Assembly (NCBI RefSeq): GCF_965279545.1
Contig: NZ_OZ257250.1
Location: forward strand, 1,364,001 to 1,428,000
Reading direction: 5' to 3'
DNA length: 64,000 nt
DNA from: Methylibium sp965279545
Lineage (GTDB): Bacteria; Pseudomonadota; Gammaproteobacteria; Burkholderiales; Burkholderiaceae_C
The position numbers and the translations under genes are program-made. The stretch's first letter is position 1; each line of letters begins with the position of its first letter. Under the pieces are notes generated by a model. The model worked only from the letters and a program-made list of their open reading frames with translations, was not told the DNA's origin and made no database searches. This document shows, piece by piece, positions 1 to 10,563 of this stretch.

Positions 1-1029
1 ATCGAGGCGCTGGACCTGATCCGTGAGCGCTGCCGGCGCTTCGCGATCGACTGCGACTGGCAGGACGGCTACCTGGGCCTCGCGGTCAATGCCCGCAAGG
101 CGCACGAACTGCGGGCCTGGCACGAGCGCATCGAGAACGTCTACGGCTACCCCCTGCGGTGGATCGCGCCGGACGAACTCCCGCAGTGGATCGCGAGCCC
201 GCGCTTCCACAGCGGCCTGCACGACGCGCGCTCCGGCCACCTGCATCCGCTGAAGTACAGCCTCGGTCTGGCCCGTGCCGCGCGCTCGCTCGGCGTGCGC
301 GTGTACGAAAACTCGGCCGCCACCGCGCTGGAGCAGGCCGCGACACCCGGCATGTCCAGCCTCGTGCGCACCGCCCGCGGCAGCGTGCGGGCGCAGCAGG
401 TGCTGCTGGCCGGCAATGTCTACCTGCAGGAACTGGCGCCGCAGATCGCGCCCGGCCTGAGCGCGCGCATCATGCCGGTCGGCACCTACATCGTCTGCTC
501 CGAACCGCTGGACCCTGCGCTGTGCGATGCGCTGATCCCCTCGCGCTCGGCCGTGTGCGACACCAATTTCGTGCTCGACTACTTCCGTCCCACCGCCGAC
601 TCCCGGTTGCTCTACGGCGGCCGTGTCAGCTACAGCACCGTCACGCCGATGCACCTGGCCGCAGGCATGCAGCAGCGCATGGCCGCCACGTTTGCGCAGC
701 TCGCGGACACCCGGATCGACTACGCCTGGGGCGGCTTCGTCGACATCTCGCTGAACCGGGCGCCCGATTTCGGGCGGCTGCCTGCTCGCGGTGCAAGCGG
801 TATGGCAGCCGGTGCATCGAACGTCTACTACCTGCAGGGCTTCTCGGGCCATGGCCTCGCACTCACCGGTCTGGCAGGCAAGCTCGTGGCGGAGGCGATG
901 GCAGGCGATGCCTCGCGCTTCGACACCTTCGCGCGCCTGAAGCACCGCACCTTTCCGGGCGGCCGGCTGCTGCGCACACCGGCACTCGTGCTGGGCATGG
1001 CGTACTACCGCCTCAGGGATGCGCTGTGA
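1..1029 (+). CDS. puuB: FAD-dependent gamma-glutamylputrescine oxidoreductase (5' partial)
   Basis: The reading frame is open from the first base, so the start and the N-terminal FAD-binding Rossmann segment lie outside the window. What remains (342 codons) is the substrate and C-terminal part of a DAO-type amine oxidoreductase. The C-terminal stretch 'YYLQGFSGHGLALTGLAG', followed by RFD..A..KHRTFPGG, is typical of PuuB-like enzymes. Known family role: oxidise gamma-glutamyl-putrescine to the aldehyde. It is first in a run of polyamine genes, with puuD 139 bp downstream. Other DAO-family substrates (sarcosine, glycine) are possible by domain alone; the neighbours favour PuuB. Confidence 0.85.
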   Translation: MEALDLIRERCRRFAIDCDWQDGYLGLAVNARKAHELRAWHERIENVYGYPLRWIAPDELPQWIASPRFHSGLHDARSGHLHPLKYSLGLARAARSLGVRVYENSAATALEQAATPGMSSLVRTARGSVRAQQVLLAGNVYLQELAPQIAPGLSARIMPVGTYIVCSEPLDPALCDALIPSRSAVCDTNFVLDYFRPTADSRLLYGGRVSYSTVTPMHLAAGMQQRMAATFAQLADTRIDYAWGGFVDISLNRAPDFGRLPARGASGMAAGASNVYYLQGFSGHGLALTGLAGKLVAEAMAGDASRFDTFARLKHRTFPGGRLLRTPALVLGMAYYRLRDAL

Positions 1030-1168
1030 GCCGCGGCCCGACCCCCGTCGATTTGTCGATCCGCCCGATCTGCGCCCGCACCGTGCGCGGCCATGGCATG
1101 CTGCTTGCACATTCCGTGCACCCACGGCGCACTGCGCGCACCGCCTGCGCTCCGGCGCAAACCGCTGC

Positions 1169-1972
1169 ATGAACCGCCCTGCCTCCCCCCGCTCCCCGGC
1201 GCGCCCGGTCGTGCTGGTGCCGGCCTGCAACCGCATCGTCGGCCTGCACCCCTTCCACATCGCGGGCCAGAAATACATCGATGCGGTCCGCCTCGCAGGC
1301 TGCCTGCCATTGGTGGTGCCATCGGCGCAGCCCCATGAGATCGACGAATTGCTGGATCTCGCCGACGGCGTTTTCCTCACCGGTTCGCCGAGCAACGTGC
1401 ACCCGCGCCATTTCGACGAGGTGGTGCACGACCCGAGCCTGCCGCTCGATACCGTGCGCGACGACTGGACCCTGCCCCTGATTCCCCGGGCGCTCGAGCG
1501 CGGGGTCCCGCTGTTCGCGGTGTGCCGCGGCTTCCAGGAGACCAACGTGGCCCTCGGCGGCACGCTGCACCAGGCGGTGCGGGAGCGCCCGCACATGATG
1601 GACCACCGCTCCGACGATGCCCAACCGGTGGATGCGCAGTACGGCCCCGCCCATGCCGTGACGGTGCAGCCCGGCGGCCTGCTCGAGACCCTGCTCGGCA
1701 GCGCGGACTTCAAGGTCAACAGCCTGCACGGCCAGGGCGTCAACCGGCTCGCGGCCGGCTTGCGTGTCGAAGCACGGGCCCCCGACGGCATCGTCGAGGC
1801 CTTCAGCCTGCCGTCGGCACCCGGCTTCAACCTCGGCGTGCAGTGGCATCCCGAGTGGAAGGCACGCGACAACCCCGTCTCGATGAAGCTGTTGCGCGCC
1901 TTCGGCGACGCCTGCCGCAGCTTCCGCGAACTCAACCGCGAAACCGTCCGCGAGCGCCCTCGCGTGCCCTAG
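1169..1972 (+). CDS. puuD: gamma-glutamyl-gamma-aminobutyrate hydrolase (class I GATase-like, peptidase C26)
   Basis: 267 residues. PuuD releases free GABA and glutamate from gamma-glutamyl-GABA, the last step of the gamma-glutamylated putrescine route. Visible family marks are the N-terminal VLVPACNR..GLHPF, the nucleophile elbow 'LFAVCRGFQETNVALGG' (Cys in a G/A-V-C-R-G context) and the C-terminal catalytic 'GVQWHPEW' (His, then Glu). The frame is open further upstream, but that part is low-complexity and out of register with the family. ATG 1169 gives the usual length and N-terminus. It lies between puuB and puuA on the same strand. Confidence 0.88.
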   Translation: MNRPASPRSPARPVVLVPACNRIVGLHPFHIAGQKYIDAVRLAGCLPLVVPSAQPHEIDELLDLADGVFLTGSPSNVHPRHFDEVVHDPSLPLDTVRDDWTLPLIPRALERGVPLFAVCRGFQETNVALGGTLHQAVRERPHMMDHRSDDAQPVDAQYGPAHAVTVQPGGLLETLLGSADFKVNSLHGQGVNRLAAGLRVEARAPDGIVEAFSLPSAPGFNLGVQWHPEWKARDNPVSMKLLRAFGDACRSFRELNRETVRERPRVP

Positions 1973-2067
1973 GGTCCCTGCCAGGCCCCGGCCTGCCGGC
2001 GGGGCTCGATGCGATGGCGCGCCGCTTCCCGTCCTCCCAAAGCGCGCAGCGAACGAACAGGTGACAT

Positions 2068-3435
2068 ATGGTGGTCCGCGACAACTTCACTTTCAGCGAC
2101 CTCGAACATTGGCTCAACGAGCGCCGCGTGACGGAGATCGAGTGCCTCGTGCCCGACCTCACCGGCGTGGCGCGCGGCAAGATCCTGCCGCGCGAAAAAT
2201 TCACCGAGGACCGCGGCATGCGGCTGCCCGAGGCGGTGGTGGCGATGGGCGTGACCGGCGAGTTTCCCGAGGAGGGCCCGTACTACGACGTCATCAGCCC
2301 GACCGACCAGGACATGCACCTGCGGCCCGACCCGAGCACCGTGCGCATCGTGCCCTGGGCCACCGACCCCACGGCGCAGGTCATCCACGACTGCTTCGAC
2401 CGCAACGGCAAGCTGGTGCCGTTCGCGCCGCGCTCGGTGCTGCGCCGCGTGTGCGAACTGTTCGACGCCGAGGGCTGGGACCCGGTGGTCGCACCCGAGC
2501 TGGAGTTCTACCTGGTGGCGCGCAACACCGATCCCGATGTGCCGCTGAAGGCGCCGATCGGCCGCAGCGGCCGTTCCGAGACCTCGCGCCAGGCCTACTC
2601 GATCGACGCGGTCAACGAGTTCGACCCGCTGTTCGAGGACGTGTACGACTACTGCGAGAAGATGGAGCTCAACGTCGACACGCTGATCCACGAGGTCGGC
2701 GCCGGGCAGATGGAGATCAACTTCTTCCACGCCCACCCGCTGGGCCTGGCCGACGAGGTGTTCTTCTTCAAACGCACGCTGCGCGAGGCGGCGATGCGCC
2801 ACAACATGTTCGCCACCTTCATGGCCAAGCCGATCGCCGGCGAGCCGGGCAGCGCGATGCACATCCACCAGAGCCTGGTCAGCAAGGCCAGCGGCCGCAA
2901 CATCTTCAGCAACGAGGACGGCACGCCGAGCCAGGAGTTCTACTGGTACATCGGCGGCCTGCAGAAGTACGTGCCGGCGGCCATGGCGCTGTTCGCCCCC
3001 TACGTGAACAGCTACCGCCGCCTGGTGCGCTCGAACGCCGCGCCGATCAACATCCAGTGGGGCACCGACAACCGCACCGTGGGCATTCGCTCGCCGGTGG
3101 CCACTCCCGCAGCCCGGCGCATCGAGAACCGCGTCATCGGCGCCGACGCCAACCCCTATGCCGCGCTCGCGGCCACACTGGCCTGCGGCTACCTCGGCAT
3201 CAAACACCGCATCGAGCCCTCGCCGGAATGCAAGGGCGACGCCTACCTGGGCGACTTCCAGCTGCCGCGCAGCCTGGGCGAGGCGCTCGAGCTGCTGCGC
3301 GCCGAGAAGGACCTGGCCGAGGTGCTGGGCGAATCCTTCGTCACCGTCTACACCGAGGTCAAGGAGATCGAGTACGCCGAGTTCATGAAGGTGATCTCGC
3401 CCTGGGAGCGGGAGCACCTCCTCCTGCACGTCTGA
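2068..3435 (+). CDS. puuA: glutamine synthetase family protein, probable gamma-glutamylputrescine synthetase
   Basis: 455 residues, full length for a GS-like ligase. The N-terminal beta-grasp part has 'VPDLTGVARGKILP'. The catalytic domain shows metal-binding Glu in PELEFYLV and GQMEINFFHAHP, 'GSAMHIHQSL' (His), an 'RTVGIR' ATP-site Arg segment and 'GADANPYAALAA'. Such enzymes join glutamate to an amine using ATP; with puuB, puuD and a polyamine importer beside it, putrescine is the likely acceptor. ATG 2068 follows GGTGACAT with only a weak ribosome site. spuC begins 18 bp downstream. A second, divergent paralogue lies at 13375. Confidence 0.86.
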   Translation: MVVRDNFTFSDLEHWLNERRVTEIECLVPDLTGVARGKILPREKFTEDRGMRLPEAVVAMGVTGEFPEEGPYYDVISPTDQDMHLRPDPSTVRIVPWATDPTAQVIHDCFDRNGKLVPFAPRSVLRRVCELFDAEGWDPVVAPELEFYLVARNTDPDVPLKAPIGRSGRSETSRQAYSIDAVNEFDPLFEDVYDYCEKMELNVDTLIHEVGAGQMEINFFHAHPLGLADEVFFFKRTLREAAMRHNMFATFMAKPIAGEPGSAMHIHQSLVSKASGRNIFSNEDGTPSQEFYWYIGGLQKYVPAAMALFAPYVNSYRRLVRSNAAPINIQWGTDNRTVGIRSPVATPAARRIENRVIGADANPYAALAATLACGYLGIKHRIEPSPECKGDAYLGDFQLPRSLGEALELLRAEKDLAEVLGESFVTVYTEVKEIEYAEFMKVISPWEREHLLLHV

Positions 3436-3453
3436 CCGAGCGAAGCGAACGAC

Positions 3454-4827
3454 ATGAGCCGAACCACGCAAGACTGGCAGGCCGCCGATGCGGCGCACTT
3501 CCTCCACCCCTTCACCGACTTCGACGCGCTGGCGAAGAAGGGCTCGCGCATCATCGAGCGGGCCGAGAACATCTACCTCTGGGACAGCGAGGGCCACAAG
3601 ATCCTCGACGCGATGAGCGGACTGTGGTGCGTCAACGTCGGCTACGGCCGGCAGGAGCTGATCGACGCCACCACCGCCCAGCTCAAGCAGCTGCCCTTCT
3701 ACAACGCCTTCTTCCAGACCGCAACAAAGCCGGCGATCGAGCTGGCGGAACTGCTGAGCGAAGTGACGCCGCCGCAGTTCAAGCACGTGTTCTTCTCGGG
3801 CTCCGGCTCCGAGGGCAACGACACCGTGGTGCGCATGGTGCGCCGCTACTGGGACGTGCTGGGCCGGCCCGAGCGCAAGGTGATCATCAGCCGCAACAAC
3901 GCCTACCACGGCTCGACGATGGCGGGCGCCTCGCTCGGCGGCATGAGCGGCATGCATGCGCAGGGCGGGCTGCCGATTCCCGACATCACGCACATCGAGC
4001 AGCCCTACTGGTACGAGCTGGGTCGCGGCATGAGCCGCGACGACTTCGGCCTGAAAGCGGCCGGCTGGCTGGAAACGAAGATCCTCGAAGTCGGCCCGGA
4101 GCGGGTCGCCGCCTTCATCGGCGAGCCGGTCCAGGGCGCCGGCGGCGTGATCATCCCGCCGGCCACCTACTGGCCGGCCGTCCAGGCGATCTGCGACAAA
4201 TACGACGTCCTGCTGGTGTCCGACGAGGTGATCTGCGGCTTCGGGCGCACCGGCCACTGGTGGGGCTGCGAGACGATGGGCACCCGCCCCGATCTGATGA
4301 CCTTCGCCAAGGGCGTGACCTCGGGCTACATCCCGCTGGGTGGCGTGATGGTCGGCGAGCGCATCGCGAAGGTGCTGATCGAACAGGGCGGCGAGTTCAA
4401 CCACGGCTACACCTACAGCGGTCACCCGGTGGCCTGCGCGGTGGCGCTGGCCAACATCCGGCTGATCCAGCGCGACCGGCTGGTCGAGAGGGTGCGCGAC
4501 GACCTCGGCCCCTACCTGGCCCAGCACTTCGAGGCGCTCAAGGCCCATCCGCTGGTCGGCGACGCCGAGACCTGCGGGTTGATGGGCGCGGTCGTGCTGG
4601 CCAAGGACAGGGCGAGCGGCACGCCATTTGCATCCGAACTGGAGGTCGGCATGGTCTGCCGCGGGCACTGCTTCGGCAACGGCCTGATCATGCGCGCCGT
4701 TGGCGACAGAATGATCATCGCGCCACCGCTGGTGATGACCCGCGACCAGATCGACGAGATGATGCTGCTGATCCGGCGATGCCTGGACCTGACCTGGGCT
4801 GACGTCAGGTCCAGGGGCTGGGTCTGA
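3454..4827 (+). CDS. spuC: class III PLP aminotransferase, probable putrescine/polyamine:pyruvate aminotransferase
   Basis: 457 residues. Subgroup III aminotransferase marks are the N-terminal 'HPFTDF', 'SGSGSEGNDTVVRMVRRYW', the cofactor aspartate in 'VSDEVICGFGRTGHWWG', and the PLP lysine in 'TFAKGVTSGYIPLGG'. The C-terminal RAVGDRMIIAPPL is usual for omega-aminotransferases. Pseudomonas SpuC, the closest type I recognise, transaminates putrescine with pyruvate. Here it offers a direct transamination branch beside the glutamylated route. It follows puuA by 18 bp and precedes the transporter genes. Other omega-amine substrates such as beta-alanine cannot be excluded from sequence. Confidence 0.83.
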   Translation: MSRTTQDWQAADAAHFLHPFTDFDALAKKGSRIIERAENIYLWDSEGHKILDAMSGLWCVNVGYGRQELIDATTAQLKQLPFYNAFFQTATKPAIELAELLSEVTPPQFKHVFFSGSGSEGNDTVVRMVRRYWDVLGRPERKVIISRNNAYHGSTMAGASLGGMSGMHAQGGLPIPDITHIEQPYWYELGRGMSRDDFGLKAAGWLETKILEVGPERVAAFIGEPVQGAGGVIIPPATYWPAVQAICDKYDVLLVSDEVICGFGRTGHWWGCETMGTRPDLMTFAKGVTSGYIPLGGVMVGERIAKVLIEQGGEFNHGYTYSGHPVACAVALANIRLIQRDRLVERVRDDLGPYLAQHFEALKAHPLVGDAETCGLMGAVVLAKDRASGTPFASELEVGMVCRGHCFGNGLIMRAVGDRMIIAPPLVMTRDQIDEMMLLIRRCLDLTWADVRSRGWV

Positions 4828-4920
4828 CCGAATTGCCTGGGGGTCGTCGTCTCGGGGAAGCTGTGCGTTAGGGCGTTGCGTTCTTACCTTTTGTCTTGGT
4901 CTCAACCCGGAGGATTCCAT

Positions 4921-6054
4921 ATGAAGCTGTTGTCGTCGCGCCGTGCGGTCGGTGCCTTGGGCGTTCTCGCCAGCGTTGCTTTCGCCTGCAGCCTTCTGGC
5001 GGGCCCCGCCCACGCACAAGCGGAGGAGAAGGTCCTCAACGTCTACAACTGGTCCGACTACATCGCCGAAGACACGATCGCCAACTTCGAGAAGGAAACC
5101 GGCATCAAGGTCCGCTACGACAACTTCGACAACAACGAGATCGTCCATGCCAAGCTGGTGGCCGGCAAGACCGGCTACGACGTGGTCGTGCCGTCGTCCT
5201 ACTGGGCCAAGTTGCAGGCCGACGGCGGCCTGCTGCAAAAGCTCGACAAGTCGCAGCTGCCCAACTTCAAGAACCTCGATCCGGCGCTGCTCGAGCAACT
5301 CGGCAAGCTCGATCCGGGCAACCAGTACCAGGTGAACTGGCTGTGGGGCTATACCACCGTCGGCATCAACGTCGACAAGGTCAAGGCAGCGCTCGGCGGC
5401 ATGCCGATGCCCGAAAACGCCTGGGACCTCGTCTTCAAGCCGGAGTACATCTCCAAGCTCAAGAGCTGCGGCGTGAGCATGCTCGACTCCGCGACCGAGG
5501 TCATCCCCGCCGCCCTGCACTACCTGGGCAAGCCGGCCTACAGCAAGAACCAGGCTGACTTTGCCGGCGTCGCCCCGCTGCTCAAGAGCGTGCGCCCCTA
5601 TGTCACGCTGTTCAGCTCGTCCGGCTACATCAACGACATGGCGAACGGCTCGATCTGCCTGGCGCTCGGGTGGTCGGGCGACATCAACATCGCCAAGCAG
5701 CGTGCGATCGACGGCAAGACCGGCCAGAAGATCGAAGCCCTGATCCCCAAGACCGGCGGCATCCTGTTCTTCGACGTGATGGTGATTCCGTCGGACGCCC
5801 CGCACCCGGGCAACGCGCACAAGTTCATCAACTACATCCTGCGTCCCGAGGTGGATGCCAGCCTGACCAACAAGGTCTTCTACGCCAACCCCAACAAGGA
5901 ATCGAAGAAGTTCGTCAAACCCGAGATCGCGAACAACCCGACGGTCTTCCTCAACGAGGCCGACCTGAAGAAGATGGCGGCGCCCGACGGCATCGGCAGC
6001 GACATCCGGCGAACGATGACGAGGCTCTACACGTCCTTCAAGACCGGTCTGTGA
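4921..6054 (+). CDS. potF: polyamine ABC transporter, periplasmic substrate-binding protein
   Basis: 377 residues with a Sec signal peptide: basic start, hydrophobic core, cleavage near AHA-QAEE. The mature N-terminus 'VLNVYNWSDYIAEDTIANFE' is the hallmark of PotD/PotF spermidine/putrescine-binding proteins (SBP_bac family 1 type). The ATG at 4921 is chosen over an upstream in-frame codon because a GGAGG lies about 8 bp before it and the signal peptide then begins properly. It leads a four-gene ABC cassette (binding protein, ATPase, two permeases). It captures putrescine or spermidine in the periplasm. Confidence 0.92.
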   Translation: MKLLSSRRAVGALGVLASVAFACSLLAGPAHAQAEEKVLNVYNWSDYIAEDTIANFEKETGIKVRYDNFDNNEIVHAKLVAGKTGYDVVVPSSYWAKLQADGGLLQKLDKSQLPNFKNLDPALLEQLGKLDPGNQYQVNWLWGYTTVGINVDKVKAALGGMPMPENAWDLVFKPEYISKLKSCGVSMLDSATEVIPAALHYLGKPAYSKNQADFAGVAPLLKSVRPYVTLFSSSGYINDMANGSICLALGWSGDINIAKQRAIDGKTGQKIEALIPKTGGILFFDVMVIPSDAPHPGNAHKFINYILRPEVDASLTNKVFYANPNKESKKFVKPEIANNPTVFLNEADLKKMAAPDGIGSDIRRTMTRLYTSFKTGL

Positions 6055-6083
6055 TCGCTCGCGCACTCGGGAGGAAGAGCACG

Positions 6084-7195
<1,112 letters not shown>

Positions 7196-7199
<4 letters not shown>

Positions 7200-8164
7200 G
7201 CGCCCGCCGCGACCTGCTGGCGCGTGCACGGACGGGGCCGCTCGTGGCCCGTCTCGCCGGACTGGCGACCGGCCGGCGCACAGTCATCGGCATCCCCTAT
7301 GTCTGGCTGCTGGTGTTCTTCCTGTTCCCGTTCCTGATCGTCATGAAGATCAGCGTCTCCGAGATGGAGAACGTTCACTTCAAGGACTTGCTGACGTTCA
7401 ACGACGGGGTGATGAACCTCGCGCTGAAGTTCAGCAACTACGTCTTCATCACGCAGGACGAACTCTACTTCGCGACCTACCTGTCCAGCCTGAAGTACGC
7501 CGCGATCACCACGGTGCTGTGCCTGATGATCGGCTACCCCTTCGCCTATTTCATGGCGCGCGCCAAGGCGACGCGACAACCGGCGTTGCTGATGCTGGTG
7601 ATGCTGCCGTTCTGGACCTCGTTCCTGCTGCGCGTGTACGCCTGGAAGGCCTTGCTCGGCGAGAGCGGCTGGGTCGCCGAGGCGCTGATCGCCTTGAAGC
7701 TCGACCACCTGCTGCTGGCCGGCGGCGTGATTCCCGCGCTCGGCAAGTTTATGAACACGCCGTTCTCGCTGGTGATCGGCATGGTCTACACCTACCTGCC
7801 GTTCATGATCCTGCCGCTCTACGCCAACCTGTCGAAGATGGACCTGCGCCTGCTGGAGGCGGCCACCGACCTGGGCGCCACGCCGGCCACCGCGTTCTGG
7901 AAGATCACCGTGCCGCTGTCGAAGGCCGGCATCATCGCCGGCTCGATGCTGGTGTTCATCCCCTGCGTCGGCGAGTTCGTGATCCCCGAACTGCTCGGCG
8001 GGCCGCAGACGCTGATGATCGGCCGCGTGCTGTGGGACGAGTTCTTCAGCAACAACGACTGGCCGATGGCCTCGACCGTCGCGGTCGCGATGATCCTGTT
8101 GATCATCGTGCCGCTGGCGATCTTCAACCGCTACCAGGCGCAGGCCCAGGAGGCCCGGCGATGA
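7196..8164 (+). CDS. potH: polyamine ABC transporter permease (PotB/PotH type)
   Basis: 322 residues with about six hydrophobic membrane segments, the first at roughly residues 32-50 (VWLLVFFLFPFLIVMKI). The cytoplasmic EAA loop is clear in 'LLEAATDLGATPATAFWKI', the contact site for the ATPase. The start ATG overlaps the potG stop in an ATGA arrangement, indicating translational coupling, and its own stop overlaps the next permease in the same way. It forms the inner-membrane channel as a heterodimer with PotI. Confidence 0.91.
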
Positions 8165-9024
8165 GCGGCCACCACACCTTCTTCGGCCCCGGCTTCACGC
8201 GGCTGTTCGCGCGCGGCTGGCTCGGCGCGGGCTATTTCTTCCTGTACCTTCCGATCGTCGCGCTGGTCATCTATTCCTTCAACGATTCGCCGCTGCCCAG
8301 CGTCTGGGCCGGCTTCACGCTGAAGTGGTACGCCAAGCTCGCCACCGACCGCGAGATGATCGTCGGCCTGTGGTTGAGTCTGAAGATCGCGTTCTTCACC
8401 GCCTGCGGCTCGGTGGTGCTGGGCACGCTGGCGGCCTTCGCGCTCGTCAAGTACACGCGCTTTCGGGGTCGCATGCTGTTCGGCGGCATGGTCAGCGCAC
8501 CGCTCGTGATGCCCGAGGTGATCGTCGGCCTGTCGCTGCTGCTGATGCTGGTGTCGGTGCAGCGCGCGCTCGGCTTTCCGGAGCGCGGCATGCTGACCAT
8601 CTGGCTGGGGCACCTGCTGCTCGGCATGGCGTATGCCACCGTCGTCGTGCAGGCGCGGCTGCAGGAGCTCAATCCGCAGCTCGAGGAAGCCGCGATGGAT
8701 CTCGGCGCGCGGCCGGCCCAGGTGTTTGCCCTCGTGACGCTGCCGATGATCGCCCAGTCGCTGGTGTCGGCCTGGCTGCTCACCTTCACGATCTCGCTCG
8801 ACGACGTGGTGCTGTCGGCCTTTCTGTCGGGCCCGGGCGCGACCACGATGCCGCTGGTGATCTTTTCGCGCGCACGGCTGGGCGTGAACCCGAGCGTCAA
8901 CGCGATGGCGGCCGTGATCATCGCCGTCGTCTCGATCGGTGTCCTCACGGCCAGCTACCTGATCGCCCGCGCCGAGCGCGAGCGCAGCCGGGCCATGGCG
9001 CAGGCGCAGCGTGCCGGCGGCTGA
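8161..9024 (+). CDS. potI: polyamine ABC transporter permease (PotC/PotI type)
   Basis: 287 residues, about six membrane segments, with the EAA loop in 'EEAAMDLGARPAQVFALVTL'. The phrase YSFNDSP near residue 40 and 'FTISLDDVVLSAFLSGPGA' near residue 215 are typical of PotC/PotI. The ATG overlaps the stop of potH by four bases (ATGA), so the two permeases are made in step. It is the last gene of the importer cassette; the next gene begins 51 bp downstream with its own ribosome site. Confidence 0.91.
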   Translation: MSGHHTFFGPGFTRLFARGWLGAGYFFLYLPIVALVIYSFNDSPLPSVWAGFTLKWYAKLATDREMIVGLWLSLKIAFFTACGSVVLGTLAAFALVKYTRFRGRMLFGGMVSAPLVMPEVIVGLSLLLMLVSVQRALGFPERGMLTIWLGHLLLGMAYATVVVQARLQELNPQLEEAAMDLGARPAQVFALVTLPMIAQSLVSAWLLTFTISLDDVVLSAFLSGPGATTMPLVIFSRARLGVNPSVNAMAAVIIAVVSIGVLTASYLIARAERERSRAMAQAQRAGG

Positions 9025-9075
9025 ATCCCTGCTCGTCCACCGAAACCGAACCACCGTCAAGAGGAGTCCCGCTCG

Positions 9076-10485
9076 ATGAAGAACTGGCACACCACTGCGC
9101 TCGCCCTGGCCCTGGCCGCTGCGTTTCCCGCCGCACGGGCGCAGAGCAATGCCGACCTGCTCAAGGAATTCCAGGCCCTGAAGGATCGGGTGACCGAGCT
9201 CGAGAGCAAGCTCAAGGCCGCCGAGGCCAAGCAGGCAGCCCCTGCTGCGGCGCAATGGGGCATGACGCCGGAGCAGGCGCAGGAGTTCAACCGCGTCGCG
9301 GTCAAGACCGAGGCGCTCGAAGACAACATCGAGGCCGCCGGCTTGAAAGGCCTGAAGATCAGCGGCTACGTCGACCCGACCTACATCTACAACCAGCGCC
9401 AGAACCGCGCCGGCTTCCAGTTCCTGAACAAGGTGGAAGACGACGGCTACAACTACGACAACTCCTACTTCGGCGCCGTGTCGATCGATTTCCTGAAGGA
9501 AACCGACAGTGGCACGCGCTGGCACCTGACGCTGACGCCGAACCGCGGCGTCGGTGCCGTGTTCGACGGCAACTCGATCGTTCAGGAGGCCTCGGTTTCG
9601 GTGCCGCTGACCGACCTGCAGACGCGGCTCATCGCCGGCCAGGTGCCCGACTGGTCGGGCTACGAATACCAGCAGCCCACACTCAACAAGCTGATCACCC
9701 ACAACCTGCTGTACGACTTCACGCTGCCGACCGCCTACACCGGCGCCGGCGTCGAGATCACGCGCGGCAAGTGGATCGTCAAGGCCATGCTGGCCCAGGT
9801 CAACGCGACCAAGAATCCGCAGGGCGAGAAAGGCTCGGCGCTGGTCTATCGCGCGGACTACTCCAAGGGCGAGTACCAGGGCTTCGGCTTCGCCGGCGTG
9901 CACGGCAAGCTGGCAAACTTCCGCAGCGACGACGTGAATCCGATCACGACCGATCCCTACGACACCGGCAACACCGCGGTCAACCTGTTCGAGGTCGACG
10001 GCTACTTCATCCGCGGCGACTGGACCCTTCAGGGCCAGCTCAGCTACGGGCAGCAGACGCGCGCGGCGGTCACGGCCGACCCGACCACCGGCGAGTTGCG
10101 CGATGCGCGCTGGTACGGCGTGTCGGCACTCGCCGCCTACAAGCTCACGCCACGCCTCGAAGGCATCGTGCGCGGCGACTACATCAAGAACGACAAGAAC
10201 GGCGGCGGCCTGCTCGGCTTCGCCTTCAGCGACGACCGCAACGGCATCGGCCCGGGCTTCGCCTTCGACGGTGGCAGCGGCACCTGGGTGCAACCCGACG
10301 GCGAGAAGGGCGTCAACCGCGCGGCCATCTCGTTCGGCATGGGCTACGCGCTCAACGGGAACACCGTCCTGAAGGCCGAATACCGCATCGACCACGCGAA
10401 CGCGCCGGTCTTCCTCGACGTCCGCACTGGCGAGTACCGCAAGACCAACCAGTTGCTCGGTGCAGCGGTGGTGGTGAGCTTCTGA
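9076..10485 (+). CDS. outer-membrane beta-barrel protein, putative porin (DUF3138-like)
   Basis: 469 residues. A signal peptide (residues 1-22, cut after AARA) is followed by a short coiled coil (LLKEFQALKDRVTELESKL) of the kind that trimeric porins use at the periplasm. A long chain of alternating polar/aromatic strands comes next, ending in a terminal Phe ('GAAVVVSF'), the classic last-strand signal of outer-membrane barrels. I recall a Burkholderiales family (DUF3138) of this layout but cannot verify membership here. The gene sits between the polyamine importer and the aldehyde dehydrogenase, suggesting a role in polyamine passage across the outer membrane (inference). A GAGGAG precedes the start. 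Confidence 0.72.
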   Translation: MKNWHTTALALALAAAFPAARAQSNADLLKEFQALKDRVTELESKLKAAEAKQAAPAAAQWGMTPEQAQEFNRVAVKTEALEDNIEAAGLKGLKISGYVDPTYIYNQRQNRAGFQFLNKVEDDGYNYDNSYFGAVSIDFLKETDSGTRWHLTLTPNRGVGAVFDGNSIVQEASVSVPLTDLQTRLIAGQVPDWSGYEYQQPTLNKLITHNLLYDFTLPTAYTGAGVEITRGKWIVKAMLAQVNATKNPQGEKGSALVYRADYSKGEYQGFGFAGVHGKLANFRSDDVNPITTDPYDTGNTAVNLFEVDGYFIRGDWTLQGQLSYGQQTRAAVTADPTTGELRDARWYGVSALAAYKLTPRLEGIVRGDYIKNDKNGGGLLGFAFSDDRNGIGPGFAFDGGSGTWVQPDGEKGVNRAAISFGMGYALNGNTVLKAEYRIDHANAPVFLDVRTGEYRKTNQLLGAAVVVSF

Positions 10486-10563
10486 ACGGGGCCAAGGCGG
10501 TGCGGCGACACTTGCCCACCGCTGCGCGAGTTCTGCCAACCGCTCGCACCTGAAGGAGGCTCC

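Noticed and set aside
1969..6066. An uninterrupted minus-strand frame of about 1365 codons antisense to puuA, spuC and potF
   Set aside because: It is a by-product of high GC at third codon positions. The plus-strand genes have family motifs, ribosome sites and starts, while the antisense product has no recognisable motif.
5670..6083. In-frame upstream extension of the polyamine ATPase into potF
   Set aside because: The extension only mirrors the potF gene in another frame. The ATG at 6084 has a ribosome site and gives the family N-terminus.
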